From: G963674835 sp963674835
GTDB taxonomy: Bacteria; Planctomycetota; Planctomycetia; Pirellulales; Thermoguttaceae
Reading direction: 5' to 3'
DNA length: 64,000 nucleotides
Assembly (NCBI GenBank): GCA_963674835.2
Contig: CAXXKC010000002.1
Span: 1,488,001 to 1,552,000, forward strand
Below are positions 44,301 through 51,140 of this stretch, in pieces. Both the position numbers and the translations under genes were made by a program. The notes beneath the pieces were generated by a model. The model worked only from the letters and a program-made list of their open reading frames with translations. It was not told where the DNA came from and ran no database searches. Within the stretch, counting starts at the first letter, position 1; every line of letters starts with the position of its first letter.

Positions 44301-45313
44301 GTATCGGCAACGCCGCGGTAGATGTGTCGACGCCACCGGCCCATATTGCGCCAGGAACCGAGCAGCTCGATGCAACCCTGTTGGAAGGAGCGAGAAGGGT
44401 CGGGTATGAGGCGTTTGGGGTCGAAACTGTAGATTTCGCCCAATCCGTGGCAGTGGGGACACATACCCTGGGGGCTGTTGAAGCTGAATAGTTGGGGGCT
44501 AGGCGGCTCGAAGCTGAGTTGGCAATGCGTGCAGGCGTAGTGGGCCGAAAGCTGGGTTTCAGCAAATGCGGGGGGGGATGTTGAGTTGTCGACGATGTCG
44601 GGTGCGACGAGGAGGTTGCCGCCGCCGAGGCGGAGGGCGAGTTCCACGGCCTCGGCAAGACGCCCACGCGTAGCGGGTCCGACGGCAAGGCGGTCGACTA
44701 CGACTTCGATATTGTGGCGCATTTGGCGGTCGAGGCGGAGGTCGTCGGTGAGGCGGGCGACGTGTCCGTCGACGCGGGCGCGGATAAAGCCCTGTTTGAG
44801 GAGATCTTCGAAGAGGTCGCGGTACTCACCTTTCTGGCCGCGGATGAGCGGTGCCAGGATGAGCACGCGACCACCGGTGGGGAGCTGGGAGATTTGCTGA
44901 AGGATTTGCTGGCGGGTTTGGGCCGTGACGGGGCGACCGCACTGGGGACAATGCCCGGTGCCGACGCGGGCATAAAGGACACGGAGGTAATCGTAGATCT
45001 CGGTGATTGTTCCGACGGTGGAACGGGGGTTTTGGCCGCCGGATTTCTGGGAGATCGAGATGGAGGGGCTCAGCCCGGAGATCAGATCGACGTCGGGCTT
45101 GGGCATTTGGCCGAGGTATTGGCGGGCGAAGCTGGAGAGGCTTTCGACGTAGCGGCGTTGTCCTTCGGCGTAGAGGGTGTCGAAGGCGAGAGAACTCTTG
45201 CCGGAGCCGCTGACGCCGGTGAAGCAGATCAGGCGATTGCGGGGCAGAACCAAGTCGACGTTCCGCAAGTTGTGCTCGCGGGCGCCTTTGATGACGATAT
45301 CGGAAGCGGCCAT
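38216..45313 (-). CDS. uvrA: tandem-fused excinuclease ABC subunit A (UvrA-UvrA) with extra C-terminal region
   Basis: A 2,365-aa protein containing two complete UvrA units, residues ~1-970 and ~990-1990. UvrA recognises DNA lesions for nucleotide excision repair. Each unit has two ABC ATPase domains; Walker A motifs are GVSGSGKSS near 33 and 670, GPSGSGKSS near 1024 and GTSGSGKSS near 1706, and LSGGE signatures are present. Zinc modules are CPQCGRP, CTHCQ/CPHCHG and CEACEG in unit 1, and CPVCDVP, CDRCG/CPACEG and CEKCEG in unit 2. About 370 residues follow that UvrA normally lacks, with the motif MPWxVxGxRWHT occurring twice. Fused UvrA is known from chlamydiae and planctomycetes. ATG 45313 was preferred over 45373. 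Confidence 0.93.
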   Translation of the reverse strand: MAASDIVIKGAREHNLRNVDLVLPRNRLICFTGVSGSGKSSLAFDTLYAEGQRRYVESLSSFARQYLGQMPKPDVDLISGLSPSISISQKSGGQNPRSTVGTITEIYDYLRVLYARVGTGHCPQCGRPVTAQTRQQILQQISQLPTGGRVLILAPLIRGQKGEYRDLFEDLLKQGFIRARVDGHVARLTDDLRLDRQMRHNIEVVVDRLAVGPATRGRLAEAVELALRLGGGNLLVAPDIVDNSTSPPAFAETQLSAHYACTHCQLSFEPPSPQLFSFNSPQGMCPHCHGLGEIYSFDPKRLIPDPSRSFQQGCIELLGSWRNMGRWRRHIYRGVADTLQRKYGLEDGSLLEIAWEELDPKLQNLLLWGTGDEHITFTWRSGPSGHKWGGKYEGIIPKLLSQYRTTRSRMQRRALEKYMSVVGCAACRGQRLNPQACAVRLTTTSPRFHDHPERSLPEVSALAVSEAEDFFSRLKLDDTGQTIAAEALKEVRGRLQFLKNVGLDYLTLGRTSPTLSGGEMQRIRLAGQIGCGLVGVLYILDEPSIGLHPRDNDRLLETLAQLRDQGNTVVVVEHDEDTMRAADHIVDFGPGPGVRGGKVVATGPADAIMAKSGSLTGKYLSGKQRIEIPPHRRSGNAHRLIVRGAAHNNLKDIDVEVPLGTFVCVTGVSGSGKSSLVNDILVEALRRDLNGGLGNPGTYRAIEGLEHLDRMIAIDQSPIGRTPRSNPATYIKVFDDIRNLFAQLPTSKTRGYKPGRFSFNVAGGRCEACEGNGSDRLEMDFLADIWVTCPVCEGHRFNRETLQARFKDKSIADVLEMDIQEALKHFQNLPKIHQKLKTLQDVGLDYVKLGQPSPTLSGGEAQRVKLARELVKQSTGRTLYLLDEPTTGLHFADIELLLKVLHGFVDAGNTVLVVEHNLEVIKTADWILDLGPEGGAEGGRLIASGTPEQIARVKTSHTSRVLQAALNRSQARSNGRVKPSRSSTTKGARRTELAKSIRVRGASQHNLKAIDVDIPRERLTVCCGPSGSGKSSLAMDTIYAEGQRRYVESLSAYARQFVGQMQKPKLEHIEGLSPAIAIEQKHSSHTPRSTVGTVTEIYDYLRILMARLGEPYCPVCDVPIGTQSADEVIDKVMAHPQGTRLFLMAPLEVQVGEHYETLWEEMRAAGYARVRVDGRTFPLDDPPKIDRRRKHEVQVVIDRVTIRAGARSRIADSVENALAVGRGVLHLVMVSNSVLESQWPLEIHSQHFACDRCGRSFERLGPHNFSFNSSLGWCPACEGLGVQTGANPAILLRDPQATLSEGAVALWPNANNRLFARMLEAFSQVTGIPTNVPFDQLGARHRRLIMQGTGEQWFDVHILLPNESEARDEGGPRRSSRKRPTGKGSTDPHSPEKEAPTSSRPAFRFQYKGLYPALEEASRASPGFRSGLEHLVDEVECSVCNGSRLRDDAASVRLRGHTIDEVARMPLGRLLEQFRNWKLNATERKIAGEVAREIRSRLQFLVDVGLDYLTLARAAPTLSGGEAQRIRLAAQVGSGLCGVLYVLDEPTIGLHPRDNRRLLEALYRLRDLGNTLLVVEHDREVVQSADHLLDFGPRAGNEGGRIVARGTPEQVAARRGSVTGPYLSGARAIPVPTNRRMPSSRLPLAGGSGTGTIAGPQKPTNRSPSRRLSATVPPGGGWLEILGARHNNLKDIDVQIPLGTLTVVTGTSGSGKSSLVEDILYNALARSLHRAKAFPGSHNAIRGLEMINKVIRVDQQPLGQTPTSNPATFTGAFDLIRELYAQLPEAKLRGYSPRRFSFNVPGGRCEKCEGNGQLKIEMHFLPDVWVECDACGGRRYDAETLTVRYHGQSIANVLDMSCGTAVKLFENLPRIRHILQTLCDVGLDYLTLGQPAPTLSGGEAQRVKLAAELSRPDTGHTLYLLDEPTTGLHFDDLARLLDVLNRLVDLGNSVVVIEHNLDIVKTADWIIDMGPEAGEAGGHVVVAGTPEDVVEHSRLQHASASLTLPQPMLQSFTGEALRPVLAAGPFAARRVHDFAADQAKRSGDMDIHEVGSEAHMPWEVDGLRWHTKDRMGRNGNPCRWNGRVLADIVERIEQSMQFSDTDWNSRTIVEIRAPKKSDGWFFHAITGEEWLLKMKFRTARNTFRREEIVNRLDLKPLNDMPDLPLYGTEPRVKCRNLRGPWQEIELRVHSYQEIDQPDFWRFIDEAMNGFHELTEHSQANSRDLMPWRVLGRRWHTSRRGFSGARRADWDVSVLEQLLDLLAKTASNGHFAWGNKQVVPIHLPDRQRPWAAVQTKKIDAVHLTLIGSKGRFALGRIADLGYEPVLDGQRSDRDFIRLKFRTSDDLKRGDLACFLQEHLESLNHRS

Positions 45314-45522
45314 GCGGAGGTTGGCTGGACGTGGCGTTTCACGGCGTGTGAAACGGTGGATTATAGGGCACACGCGTACACCGGGGCAAGGTGGCGGTGG
45401 GTTGGGAGATTTCTCAGCGATGAGGTTGGGCGGGGGTTGGATTTATGGCGGCAGGATGACGTGCAAGTTGTTTTAGAATAGTCGGTTACGGAGAGTGATG
45501 ATGTCGGAAGCGAGTTACGTCT

Positions 45523-45804
45523 GTGGTAGGGTGAAGTGGAAACAGGGGTTGTTGATATTATTCGAAGTGCTTGTGGGGCATTGGGTTGAGTGCTATGAGC
45601 GGGACATGGATTTGCGCAGAAAGTGCAGAATCACGGTTATGGAGAGGCAGTTGGGCGGCGCGAGGTGGAGAAGGAGTTGATTGGGCGGCGGTTGCGCGGA
45701 AGTGGGTTTGGGATGGAACGGCGCAAGTGCTGAATACCCTGTGTGCACGTACATAGGCGGGTCGGTGCATTTGCAGTGAGGGTCCATCGATACCCTGGGT
45801 GCAC
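45523..45804 (-). repeat. conserved ~282-bp intergenic element, copy B
   Basis: The inverted copy of 25826-26106. It contains the same blocks (GTGCACCCAGGGTATCGATG, TGATTCTGCACTTTCTGCGC, CACAAGCACTTCGAATAATA) without indels. It points toward uvrA and ends 209 nt before its ATG. The remaining parts of the 45314-45958 gap show no convincing gene. Confidence 0.85.
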
Positions 45805-45958
45805 CGGAAGGCGAGAAGCGGAAAGTGGTGAGTAGCGGGCGGTTTCCCTCCTTCGGGTTGTATTGACGGGATTCCTATGGAAATGGTAGATTGCCTTTGC
45901 ATTTTGCGCGACGCGAGGTGGAAGGATCGCTTTCTGTGGGAAGCCTGGGGTCAACCGG

Positions 45959-46708
45959 ATGTTGAGAACCCTTGGAATTGTCGATGCATGTTTTGGATCG
46001 TGCCAGGCTCGCGCCCGGGCGGCGCGGCGGATGGGCGGCAAGTCGGTGCTGGAGTGGATTGTCCGGCGGGTGACCGATTGCCAGCAGTTGGATGGCGTGA
46101 TCGTCGTGACATGCAGCGCGGCGGAGAACCGGTTCGTGACCGGTCTGGTGCCGATGGACGTGCCGGTGTTCACCGGGGCGACGTCCGAGCCGCTGGGGTG
46201 CATTGCTGCGTCGCTCGAGGAGTATCCGGCGGAGACGGCCGTGCGCGTTGGTGCGCAGTTTCCGTTCGTCGACTCGATCCTCATCGACCGGTTGGTGACG
46301 GACGCGGAGGGCCATCCCGAGTGCGACTACATGAGCTATTGCTGCCGAGACGGCCGGCCAGCGATTCTTTCGCCGGTGGGGTTGTACGCGGAGTGGTTTC
46401 GGACGAAGTCGCTGCTGCGCGCAGCGAAGTTGGCACGGACGGAGGCGGATCGGCGGAGCGTGACCGGGTATCTGTATTCCCATCCGGAGAAGTTCAACAT
46501 TCGGCTGATTCCGGCACCCTCGCAGATCGACCGGGACGACGTACGTTTGACGGTCGATATCGAGGAGGACTGGGAGAACACGCTGACGATCTTCGAGGCA
46601 TTGGGACCTGAAGAATTGGATTGGCAGAGGATTGCCGACCTGTTGGATCACCACCCCGCGCTGCGCCAGCGGATGGCGGCGTTGAATCGGGCGTGCCCGA
46701 AAGTTTGA
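45959..46708 (+). CDS. SpsF-like cytidylyltransferase family protein
   Basis: A 249-aa protein resembling the CMP-sugar synthetase/SpsF family (GT-A-like nucleotidyltransferases): GGKSVLEWIVRRVTDCQQLDGVIVVTCSA, then VPVFTGATSEPLGCIAASLEEYPAETAVRVGAQFPFVDS and RLTVDIEEDWENTLTIFEAL. The N-terminal nucleotide-binding motif, usually ARxxSxRLPGK, reads ACFGSCQARARAARRMGGK and so is degenerate. It may activate a sugar acid for glycan synthesis or may have lost catalysis. Only a weak ribosome binding site precedes ATG 45959. Confidence 0.72.
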   Translation: MLRTLGIVDACFGSCQARARAARRMGGKSVLEWIVRRVTDCQQLDGVIVVTCSAAENRFVTGLVPMDVPVFTGATSEPLGCIAASLEEYPAETAVRVGAQFPFVDSILIDRLVTDAEGHPECDYMSYCCRDGRPAILSPVGLYAEWFRTKSLLRAAKLARTEADRRSVTGYLYSHPEKFNIRLIPAPSQIDRDDVRLTVDIEEDWENTLTIFEALGPEELDWQRIADLLDHHPALRQRMAALNRACPKV

Positions 46709-46841
46709 GGCAAGATTCAGCAGGCCGACGAAAGGATTCGTCGATCGATGACCGGCAGGTTGAACCACAGCGGGCAGCAAGTGTCTCGGCTTCTTATCGC
46801 TCTTTGCCCGGGCGATGAAGGCGATCGGGATTCGACAACGC

Positions 46842-46880
46842 ATGGGACGGTTCCCGGAGTGAAGGGAGCGGTCCCATTTT
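46842..46880 (+). terminator. hairpin followed by T4
   Basis: ATGGGAC (46842-46848) pairs with GTCCCAT (46871-46877), with an inner TTCCC/GGGA pairing and then TTTT at 46877-46880. It lies 134 nt after the cytidylyltransferase gene and looks like an intrinsic terminator or a dispersed palindrome. Confidence 0.5.
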
Positions 46881-46972
46881 CGTTGGTGCGAAGACTTGGG
46901 GAGTCGGCGTCGAGGGCTACGGGGACGTCGGAGGCGGGCCGGCGGTATCCGCGGGGATCGCTTACGCGGCCG

Positions 46973-47659
46973 GTGCGCGGATTGCTGTTTGACATGGGCG
47001 ACGTGCTGTATGACGCGACGGCCTGGCGGCGTTGGCTTCTTCAGTTGCTGAATCGCCTGGGACGGCGGGCGAGCTATCAGGATTTCTGCCGGATCTGGGA
47101 CCGGGACTTCGCGGGGGAGGTTCATCGGGGCTGCCGTGCGTTCGAGGAGGCATTCCAGGCGTTCCTGCGGTCGATGGGACTTTCGTCGGCCGAGATCGAT
47201 GAGGTGCAGGCGGCTTGCCAGGCGCGGCGGCGTCAGTGGGAGGAGACGGCGCGGGCGTTTCCGGGCGTGAAGCCGACGCTGGCACGACTGCACGTGGCCG
47301 GCTATGTGCTGGGAGTGCTGAGCGATTCGGACCGGCCAGGGAAAGACCTGGAACGGCAGGTGGAACGTTTTGGGCTGGGCGGGATGTTTGCGGCCGTGGT
47401 TTCGTCAATCGACGTGGGAGAAATCAAGCCGGAGCCGGTTTGCTACCGGACGGCGTTGGAGCAGATGGGGCTGACGGCCCGGGAGACGGCCTTCGTCGGT
47501 CACGATACGCTCGAACTGGCCGGCGCGCGGCACGTGGGCATGGAGACGATTGGATTCAACTTCGATGCGGAGGTGGAAGCGGATGTGTTCGTGGCGCGCT
47601 TCGAGGAGTTGCTGGAGGTCGTGAGGGGTGGGCGCAGTCCGTATGCGGCGGCGGGGTAG
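46973..47659 (+). CDS. HAD-superfamily hydrolase
   Basis: A 228-aa phosphatase-like protein. Motif I is LLFDMGDVLYD, with nucleophile D and D four residues on. An alpha-helical cap follows, motif II is VLSDSD, motif III is GEIKPEP and motif IV is FVGHDTLELAGA. The frame is open back to ATG 46748, but that 75-residue extension has no HAD features and contains the hairpin at 46842-46880, so GTG 46973 is the likelier start. The substrate is unknown; being next to a CMP-sugar-type enzyme could point to a sugar phosphate. Confidence 0.85.
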   Translation: MRGLLFDMGDVLYDATAWRRWLLQLLNRLGRRASYQDFCRIWDRDFAGEVHRGCRAFEEAFQAFLRSMGLSSAEIDEVQAACQARRRQWEETARAFPGVKPTLARLHVAGYVLGVLSDSDRPGKDLERQVERFGLGGMFAAVVSSIDVGEIKPEPVCYRTALEQMGLTARETAFVGHDTLELAGARHVGMETIGFNFDAEVEADVFVARFEELLEVVRGGRSPYAAAG

Positions 47660-47703
47660 GTAGGGGGACAGGTTTTCGAAAGAACATTGCCAGTGTCGGG
47701 GTT

Positions 47704-47733
47704 GGCACAGCCGAGGGCGGCTGTGCTACATGG
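47704..47733. repeat. dispersed palindromic repeat
   Basis: GGCACAGCCGAGGGCGGCTG followed by TGCTACATGG; stem CACAGCCG/CGGCTGTG, 8 bp with a 4-nt loop. Near-identical to 19591-19620. Confidence 0.8.
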
Positions 47734-47853
47734 ATTTGGGGGCGGTCGTTGCGGTCTTTTCGCGGTTCGGTCTTTTCATGCGTTGGATGCCCGAGATGGT
47801 TCTGGCTCGATCCTCGTTTGGAGAACGGTTGTCGAGCGGGAGGCGACTTGTCC

Positions 47854-48222
47854 ATGGGGCATGAATTCGAGGCACTCTCCGGGCAGATCATCGAAGCTGC
47901 GGTCGACGTTCATAGGACGCTTGGGCCGGGTTTCTTGGAATCGATCTACGAGAGCGCCATGCGGGTCGGTCTGCGTCATCGTGGCATCGCCTACGAAGCT
48001 CAGAAGGAAGTGGCGGTCGTTTATGAGGAGGAAGTGGTCGGCGTGCACCGGCTGGATCTGCTGGTCGACGGAGAGATTGTCGTCGAACTGAAAGCAGTGA
48101 AGGGTTTGGAAAAGGTGCATTTCGCGCAGGTGAAGTCGTACTTGATGGCGACCGGCCTGCGGGTCGGCCTGCTGATGAACTTCTTTGCGCCGACGTTGGT
48201 GGTTCGGCGGATTGTGATGTGA
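47854..48222 (+). CDS. GxxExxY protein (PDDEXK_3 family)
   Basis: A 122-aa protein with the name-giving motif GPGFLESIYE. The family pattern EALSGQIIEAAVDVHRTLG, YEAQKEVAVVY, RLDLLVDGEIVVELKAVKGL and HFAQVKSYLMATGLRVGLLMNF is complete. It belongs to the PD-(D/E)xK nuclease clan (D in RLDLLVDG, E and K in VELKAV). Function is unproven; these proteins are frequent in bacterial intergenic and variable regions. GGGAGG lies upstream of ATG 47854. The repeat array follows directly. Confidence 0.88.
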   Translation: MGHEFEALSGQIIEAAVDVHRTLGPGFLESIYESAMRVGLRHRGIAYEAQKEVAVVYEEEVVGVHRLDLLVDGEIVVELKAVKGLEKVHFAQVKSYLMATGLRVGLLMNFFAPTLVVRRIVM

Positions 48223-48273
48223 GGTGGAGCAAGTTGTAAGACGGGAGTAGGAGGGAAACACGAAACGGGGAAG

Positions 48274-48640
48274 CCACGAAAGGAGCTTCTGAGGTGAAGG
48301 AAGGAGTGGGGATGATGGTAAGGACAGACGCTTTTGCAGGGAGGCACGTGGCAAAGAGAGAAACACGAAAACACGAAATAGGGAAACCACGAAAGGAGCT
48401 TCTGAGGTGAAGGGAAGAGCGGGGATGATGGTAAGGACAGACGCTTTTGCAGGGAGGCACGTGGCAAAGAGAGAAACACGAAAACACGAAATAGGGAAAC
48501 CACGAAAGGAGCTTCTGAGGTGAAGGGAAGAGTGGGGATGATGGTAAGGACAGACGCTTTTGCAGGGAGGCACGTGGCAAAGAGAGAAACACGAAAACAC
48601 GAAATAGGGAAACCACGAAAGGAGCTTCTGAGGTGAAGAG
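48274..48640. repeat. 113-bp tandem repeat array, 3.2 copies
   Basis: Units start CCACGAAAGGAGCTTCTGAG at 48274, 48387, 48500 and 48613, so the period is exactly 113 bp. Units 2 and 3 differ only at one or two positions; the fourth is cut after about 27 bp. The unit contains GACAGACGCTTTTGCAGGGA and GGCAAAGAGAGAAACACGAA. It is strongly purine-rich on this strand and 113 is not a multiple of 3, so it is not coding. The rest of the 48223-48868 gap holds no gene. Confidence 0.92.
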
Positions 48641-48689
48641 GGATGCGGAGGTGAGTTGGTTGGGGTTGGAGAGAGTTGGAGTGGAGAGT

Positions 48690-48735
48690 GCCCTCACCGT
48701 GCGGGCCCCCTCACGCAAGCGGGCGAGGGGAGCAG
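48690..48735. repeat. short palindromic repeat (CCCTCACC...CGGGCGAGGGG type)
   Basis: CCCTCACCGTGCGGGCCCCC, then TCACGCAAGCGGGCGAGGGG. A similar block at 53388-53430 (CCCTCACCGGGC, then CTCTCCCGCTTGCGGGCGAA) indicates a dispersed hairpin family. Confidence 0.55.
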
Positions 48736-48868
48736 GTTGGCGGACGCTGTGTAGTTGGCGGAGGAGGTGGGCCAGTGGGCTGTGATGGCAGGGGGACGGT
48801 GATGGTCGAGCGCGAGCCTGTTTTGCGCGGAGGCAAGTTGGATTCATGTCGGAAAGGAGTTCGACGTT

Positions 48869-49084
48869 ATGATTGCGCCAATTCGGCAAAGTGACCCTGA
48901 GACCGTCGAAGTGCGTCGGCGGATGAAGCGAGCGCGCCGGGTGGTGGCATCGACGCTGTTCAGCGCGCCGGCACCGGCGCAGGCGCCGGCTCCGCCGATT
49001 CCGGCGTGGCAGGCGTGGCTATTTGCGGGTTGGGTGGTTGTGGTCGCTGTGGCGTATTGTACGAGCATGCTTGGTCTGTGGTGA
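48869..49084 (+). CDS. small single-span membrane protein
   Basis: A 71-aa protein. GGAAAGGAG precedes the ATG. A basic N-terminal half (VRRRMKRARRVV) is followed by a Pro/Ala stretch (APAPAQAPAPPIPA) and one C-terminal membrane helix (WLFAGWVVVVAVAYCTSMLGL). Its stop overlaps the likely GTG start of the next gene (GTGA, 49081-49084), which supports its reality and suggests coupling to the membrane glycosyltransferase. No family recognised. Confidence 0.65.
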   Translation: MIAPIRQSDPETVEVRRRMKRARRVVASTLFSAPAPAQAPAPPIPAWQAWLFAGWVVVVAVAYCTSMLGLW

Positions 49085-51018
49085 GTGGTCTCGCAATGCT
49101 TCAGTCGGTTGTCTCCATTCTGTCGGTTGTGGCTATCCTGTTGTCGGCGTACGGGATCGGTCGCCCGATTCTGCGCAGGTTGAGAGTGTGCGAGGACGAT
49201 CGGTTGACGGTCGCCGTGTGGAGCATGGCGGTCGGGTTGGTTGTGGCGGGAGGTCTGCTGGCATGCCTGGGAATGGTGAGGGCGTACTACGTGCCGGTGA
49301 TCGGCATCCTGTCGGCGGCGGCATGTTTCTGGGGACTGGGGGAGATCCTGAGCGATACGATCCACCGTTGCGAGCAGCAGGTCCTGCCCGAGGTCCGCAA
49401 GCCGAGTTGGTTCGAGCCGCAGGAGGCAGCGCCCTGGGCGGCGCCGCCACGGTGGCTGGCGCGGCTGATGTTCGTGGCGGCCGCGTTGGCGTGTTTGGGC
49501 TCGCTGACGGCGGCCATGGCTCCGCCGACCAACGGAGATGCGTTGTGCGGCCAGTTGGAAGTACCGAAGGCGATGCTGGCGTGTCACGGCCTGGAGTATT
49601 TTGCGGACAGCGACCATTCGACGGCGCCGCTGCTGGTGGAGATGTGGTACTTGTGGGCGCTGGCGTTGGACACCGGCGTGGCGGCGCAGTTGGTTCACTG
49701 GGCGCTGGGCGTGCTGTTGATTTTGGCGACGGTCGTGCTGGCGACGCCGCTGGTGGGCCGGTCGTGGGCGTGGATCGCGGGCGGGCTGACGGCGTTGGTG
49801 CCGGGGGTGAGCCATGAGATGAGCGTGCCGTTGGACGGGGCGGCGCTGGCGCTGTTGTGCACGCTGGCCCTGGCGGGCTGGTGGCGCGCGGCGGTGGAAG
49901 GCGAGTCGCGACGGTGGTTTGTTCTGGCGGGCATTGCAGCGGGAGGCGCGTTGGGGACGCGGTATCTGGCGTTCCTGTTCGCGGCGGCGTTGACCTTGAA
50001 TACGTTGTGGATCGGCTCGCGACAGGCGGAACGGAGGCGGTTGTTGTGGGAAGGGACGGCGATCATCACGATTCTGGCATTGAGCCTTGGGGGATTTTGG
50101 TATGTGCGGTCGGCGTGGCATCGCGGGAATCCGTTCTATCCGCTGTTTCAGGAGGTGCTGAACTGTGAGACGGCCGTGCAGAGAGGGTTGCCTGTGCTGA
50201 GCGATTCGGCGCTGCCGTTGGGGCGGAATCCGGTGACGCTGGTGACCGCGGCGTGGAAAGTGACGATGCATCCGGAGTGTTACGGCGGGAAACAATATGC
50301 GTTGGGCACGCTGTTTCTGGCGATGTTGCCGGGCGTGTTTCTGTCGAGGCGGCTGCGAGGGTTGGGAATCTTGATGGCGGTGGCGGGGACATACTGGTTC
50401 TTGTGGTTCTTGTTGTGCCAGGACGTGCGGTCGCTGTTGCCGATCGTGCCCGTGCTGAGCTTGATGAGTCTGTGGGTGTTGTTGGAGATGCGGCGGCTGC
50501 CGGTTGGCCCACGATGGTTGGCGGGTGCGGCGATTGCGGGGTCGCTGGCCGGATGCTGTGCGGTGGGGGCGATGGAGTGTCGTGACCGCGTGGCCGTGGC
50601 GTGTGGCTGGGAGAGCCGCGAGGATTACCTGTCGCGTTGCGAGCCGACCTGGCAGGCCGCGCGGTTGGTGAATCGTTTGGCGCAGCCGGGCGATCGGATT
50701 CTGAGCCAGGAGCGGCGGGCGTTCTATTTCGACTGCCCGTTGACGCAAGAGGATGTGTATCGAAGGCGGACGGGATACGAGAAGGAGGTGACCGACCCGT
50801 TGGAATTCGGGCGGCAAATGCGAGGTCTCGGTTTCACGTATCTTCTGCTGGCCGAGAACTACGGCAGCGAGGGGATTCAGTACGATCCCACGCTGAGCCA
50901 GTTGGCCGACTCGCAATGGGACGCGGGGGCCAACGATTCGCTGATGACGCTGTGCGACTATGAGTTCGAGGATGCAGACGGCGGCATGCGGCATTACCGC
51001 CTGGTGATGCTGAAATGA
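49081..51018 (+). CDS. polytopic membrane glycosyltransferase-like protein (GT-C type)
   Basis: A 645-aa protein with about 11-12 membrane segments and a soluble C-terminal region of about 130 residues. The layout resembles GT-C enzymes of the ArnT/PMT group: an early periplasmic loop containing Asp (NGDALCGQLEVPKAML), then HSTAPLLVEMWYLWALAL and ALGTRYLAFLFAAALTLNTLW. Such enzymes use polyprenyl-phosphate sugars to modify lipids or proteins. The donor and acceptor are unknown. GTG 49081 overlaps the small gene; ATG 49096 is an alternative. Confidence 0.78.
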   Translation: MSGLAMLQSVVSILSVVAILLSAYGIGRPILRRLRVCEDDRLTVAVWSMAVGLVVAGGLLACLGMVRAYYVPVIGILSAAACFWGLGEILSDTIHRCEQQVLPEVRKPSWFEPQEAAPWAAPPRWLARLMFVAAALACLGSLTAAMAPPTNGDALCGQLEVPKAMLACHGLEYFADSDHSTAPLLVEMWYLWALALDTGVAAQLVHWALGVLLILATVVLATPLVGRSWAWIAGGLTALVPGVSHEMSVPLDGAALALLCTLALAGWWRAAVEGESRRWFVLAGIAAGGALGTRYLAFLFAAALTLNTLWIGSRQAERRRLLWEGTAIITILALSLGGFWYVRSAWHRGNPFYPLFQEVLNCETAVQRGLPVLSDSALPLGRNPVTLVTAAWKVTMHPECYGGKQYALGTLFLAMLPGVFLSRRLRGLGILMAVAGTYWFLWFLLCQDVRSLLPIVPVLSLMSLWVLLEMRRLPVGPRWLAGAAIAGSLAGCCAVGAMECRDRVAVACGWESREDYLSRCEPTWQAARLVNRLAQPGDRILSQERRAFYFDCPLTQEDVYRRRTGYEKEVTDPLEFGRQMRGLGFTYLLLAENYGSEGIQYDPTLSQLADSQWDAGANDSLMTLCDYEFEDADGGMRHYRLVMLK

Positions 51019-51140
51019 GCGCGCGGCGATCGGCGGTCGCGGAGGGCAGGGTTCTGGGCGCTCGCCTGTCGGATGGCGATCGGGTATAACGGCTTGTTGT
51101 TTCCCGGCCCGATTTGCCCCAGCCCCCGGAGTGCTCCGCC

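Noticed and set aside
45495..45680. A 61-codon + strand frame upstream of uvrA
   Set aside because: Lies largely within the repeated 282-bp element and lacks support.
48274..48640. A CRISPR array
   Set aside because: The 113-bp units are contiguous with no unique spacers between repeats.
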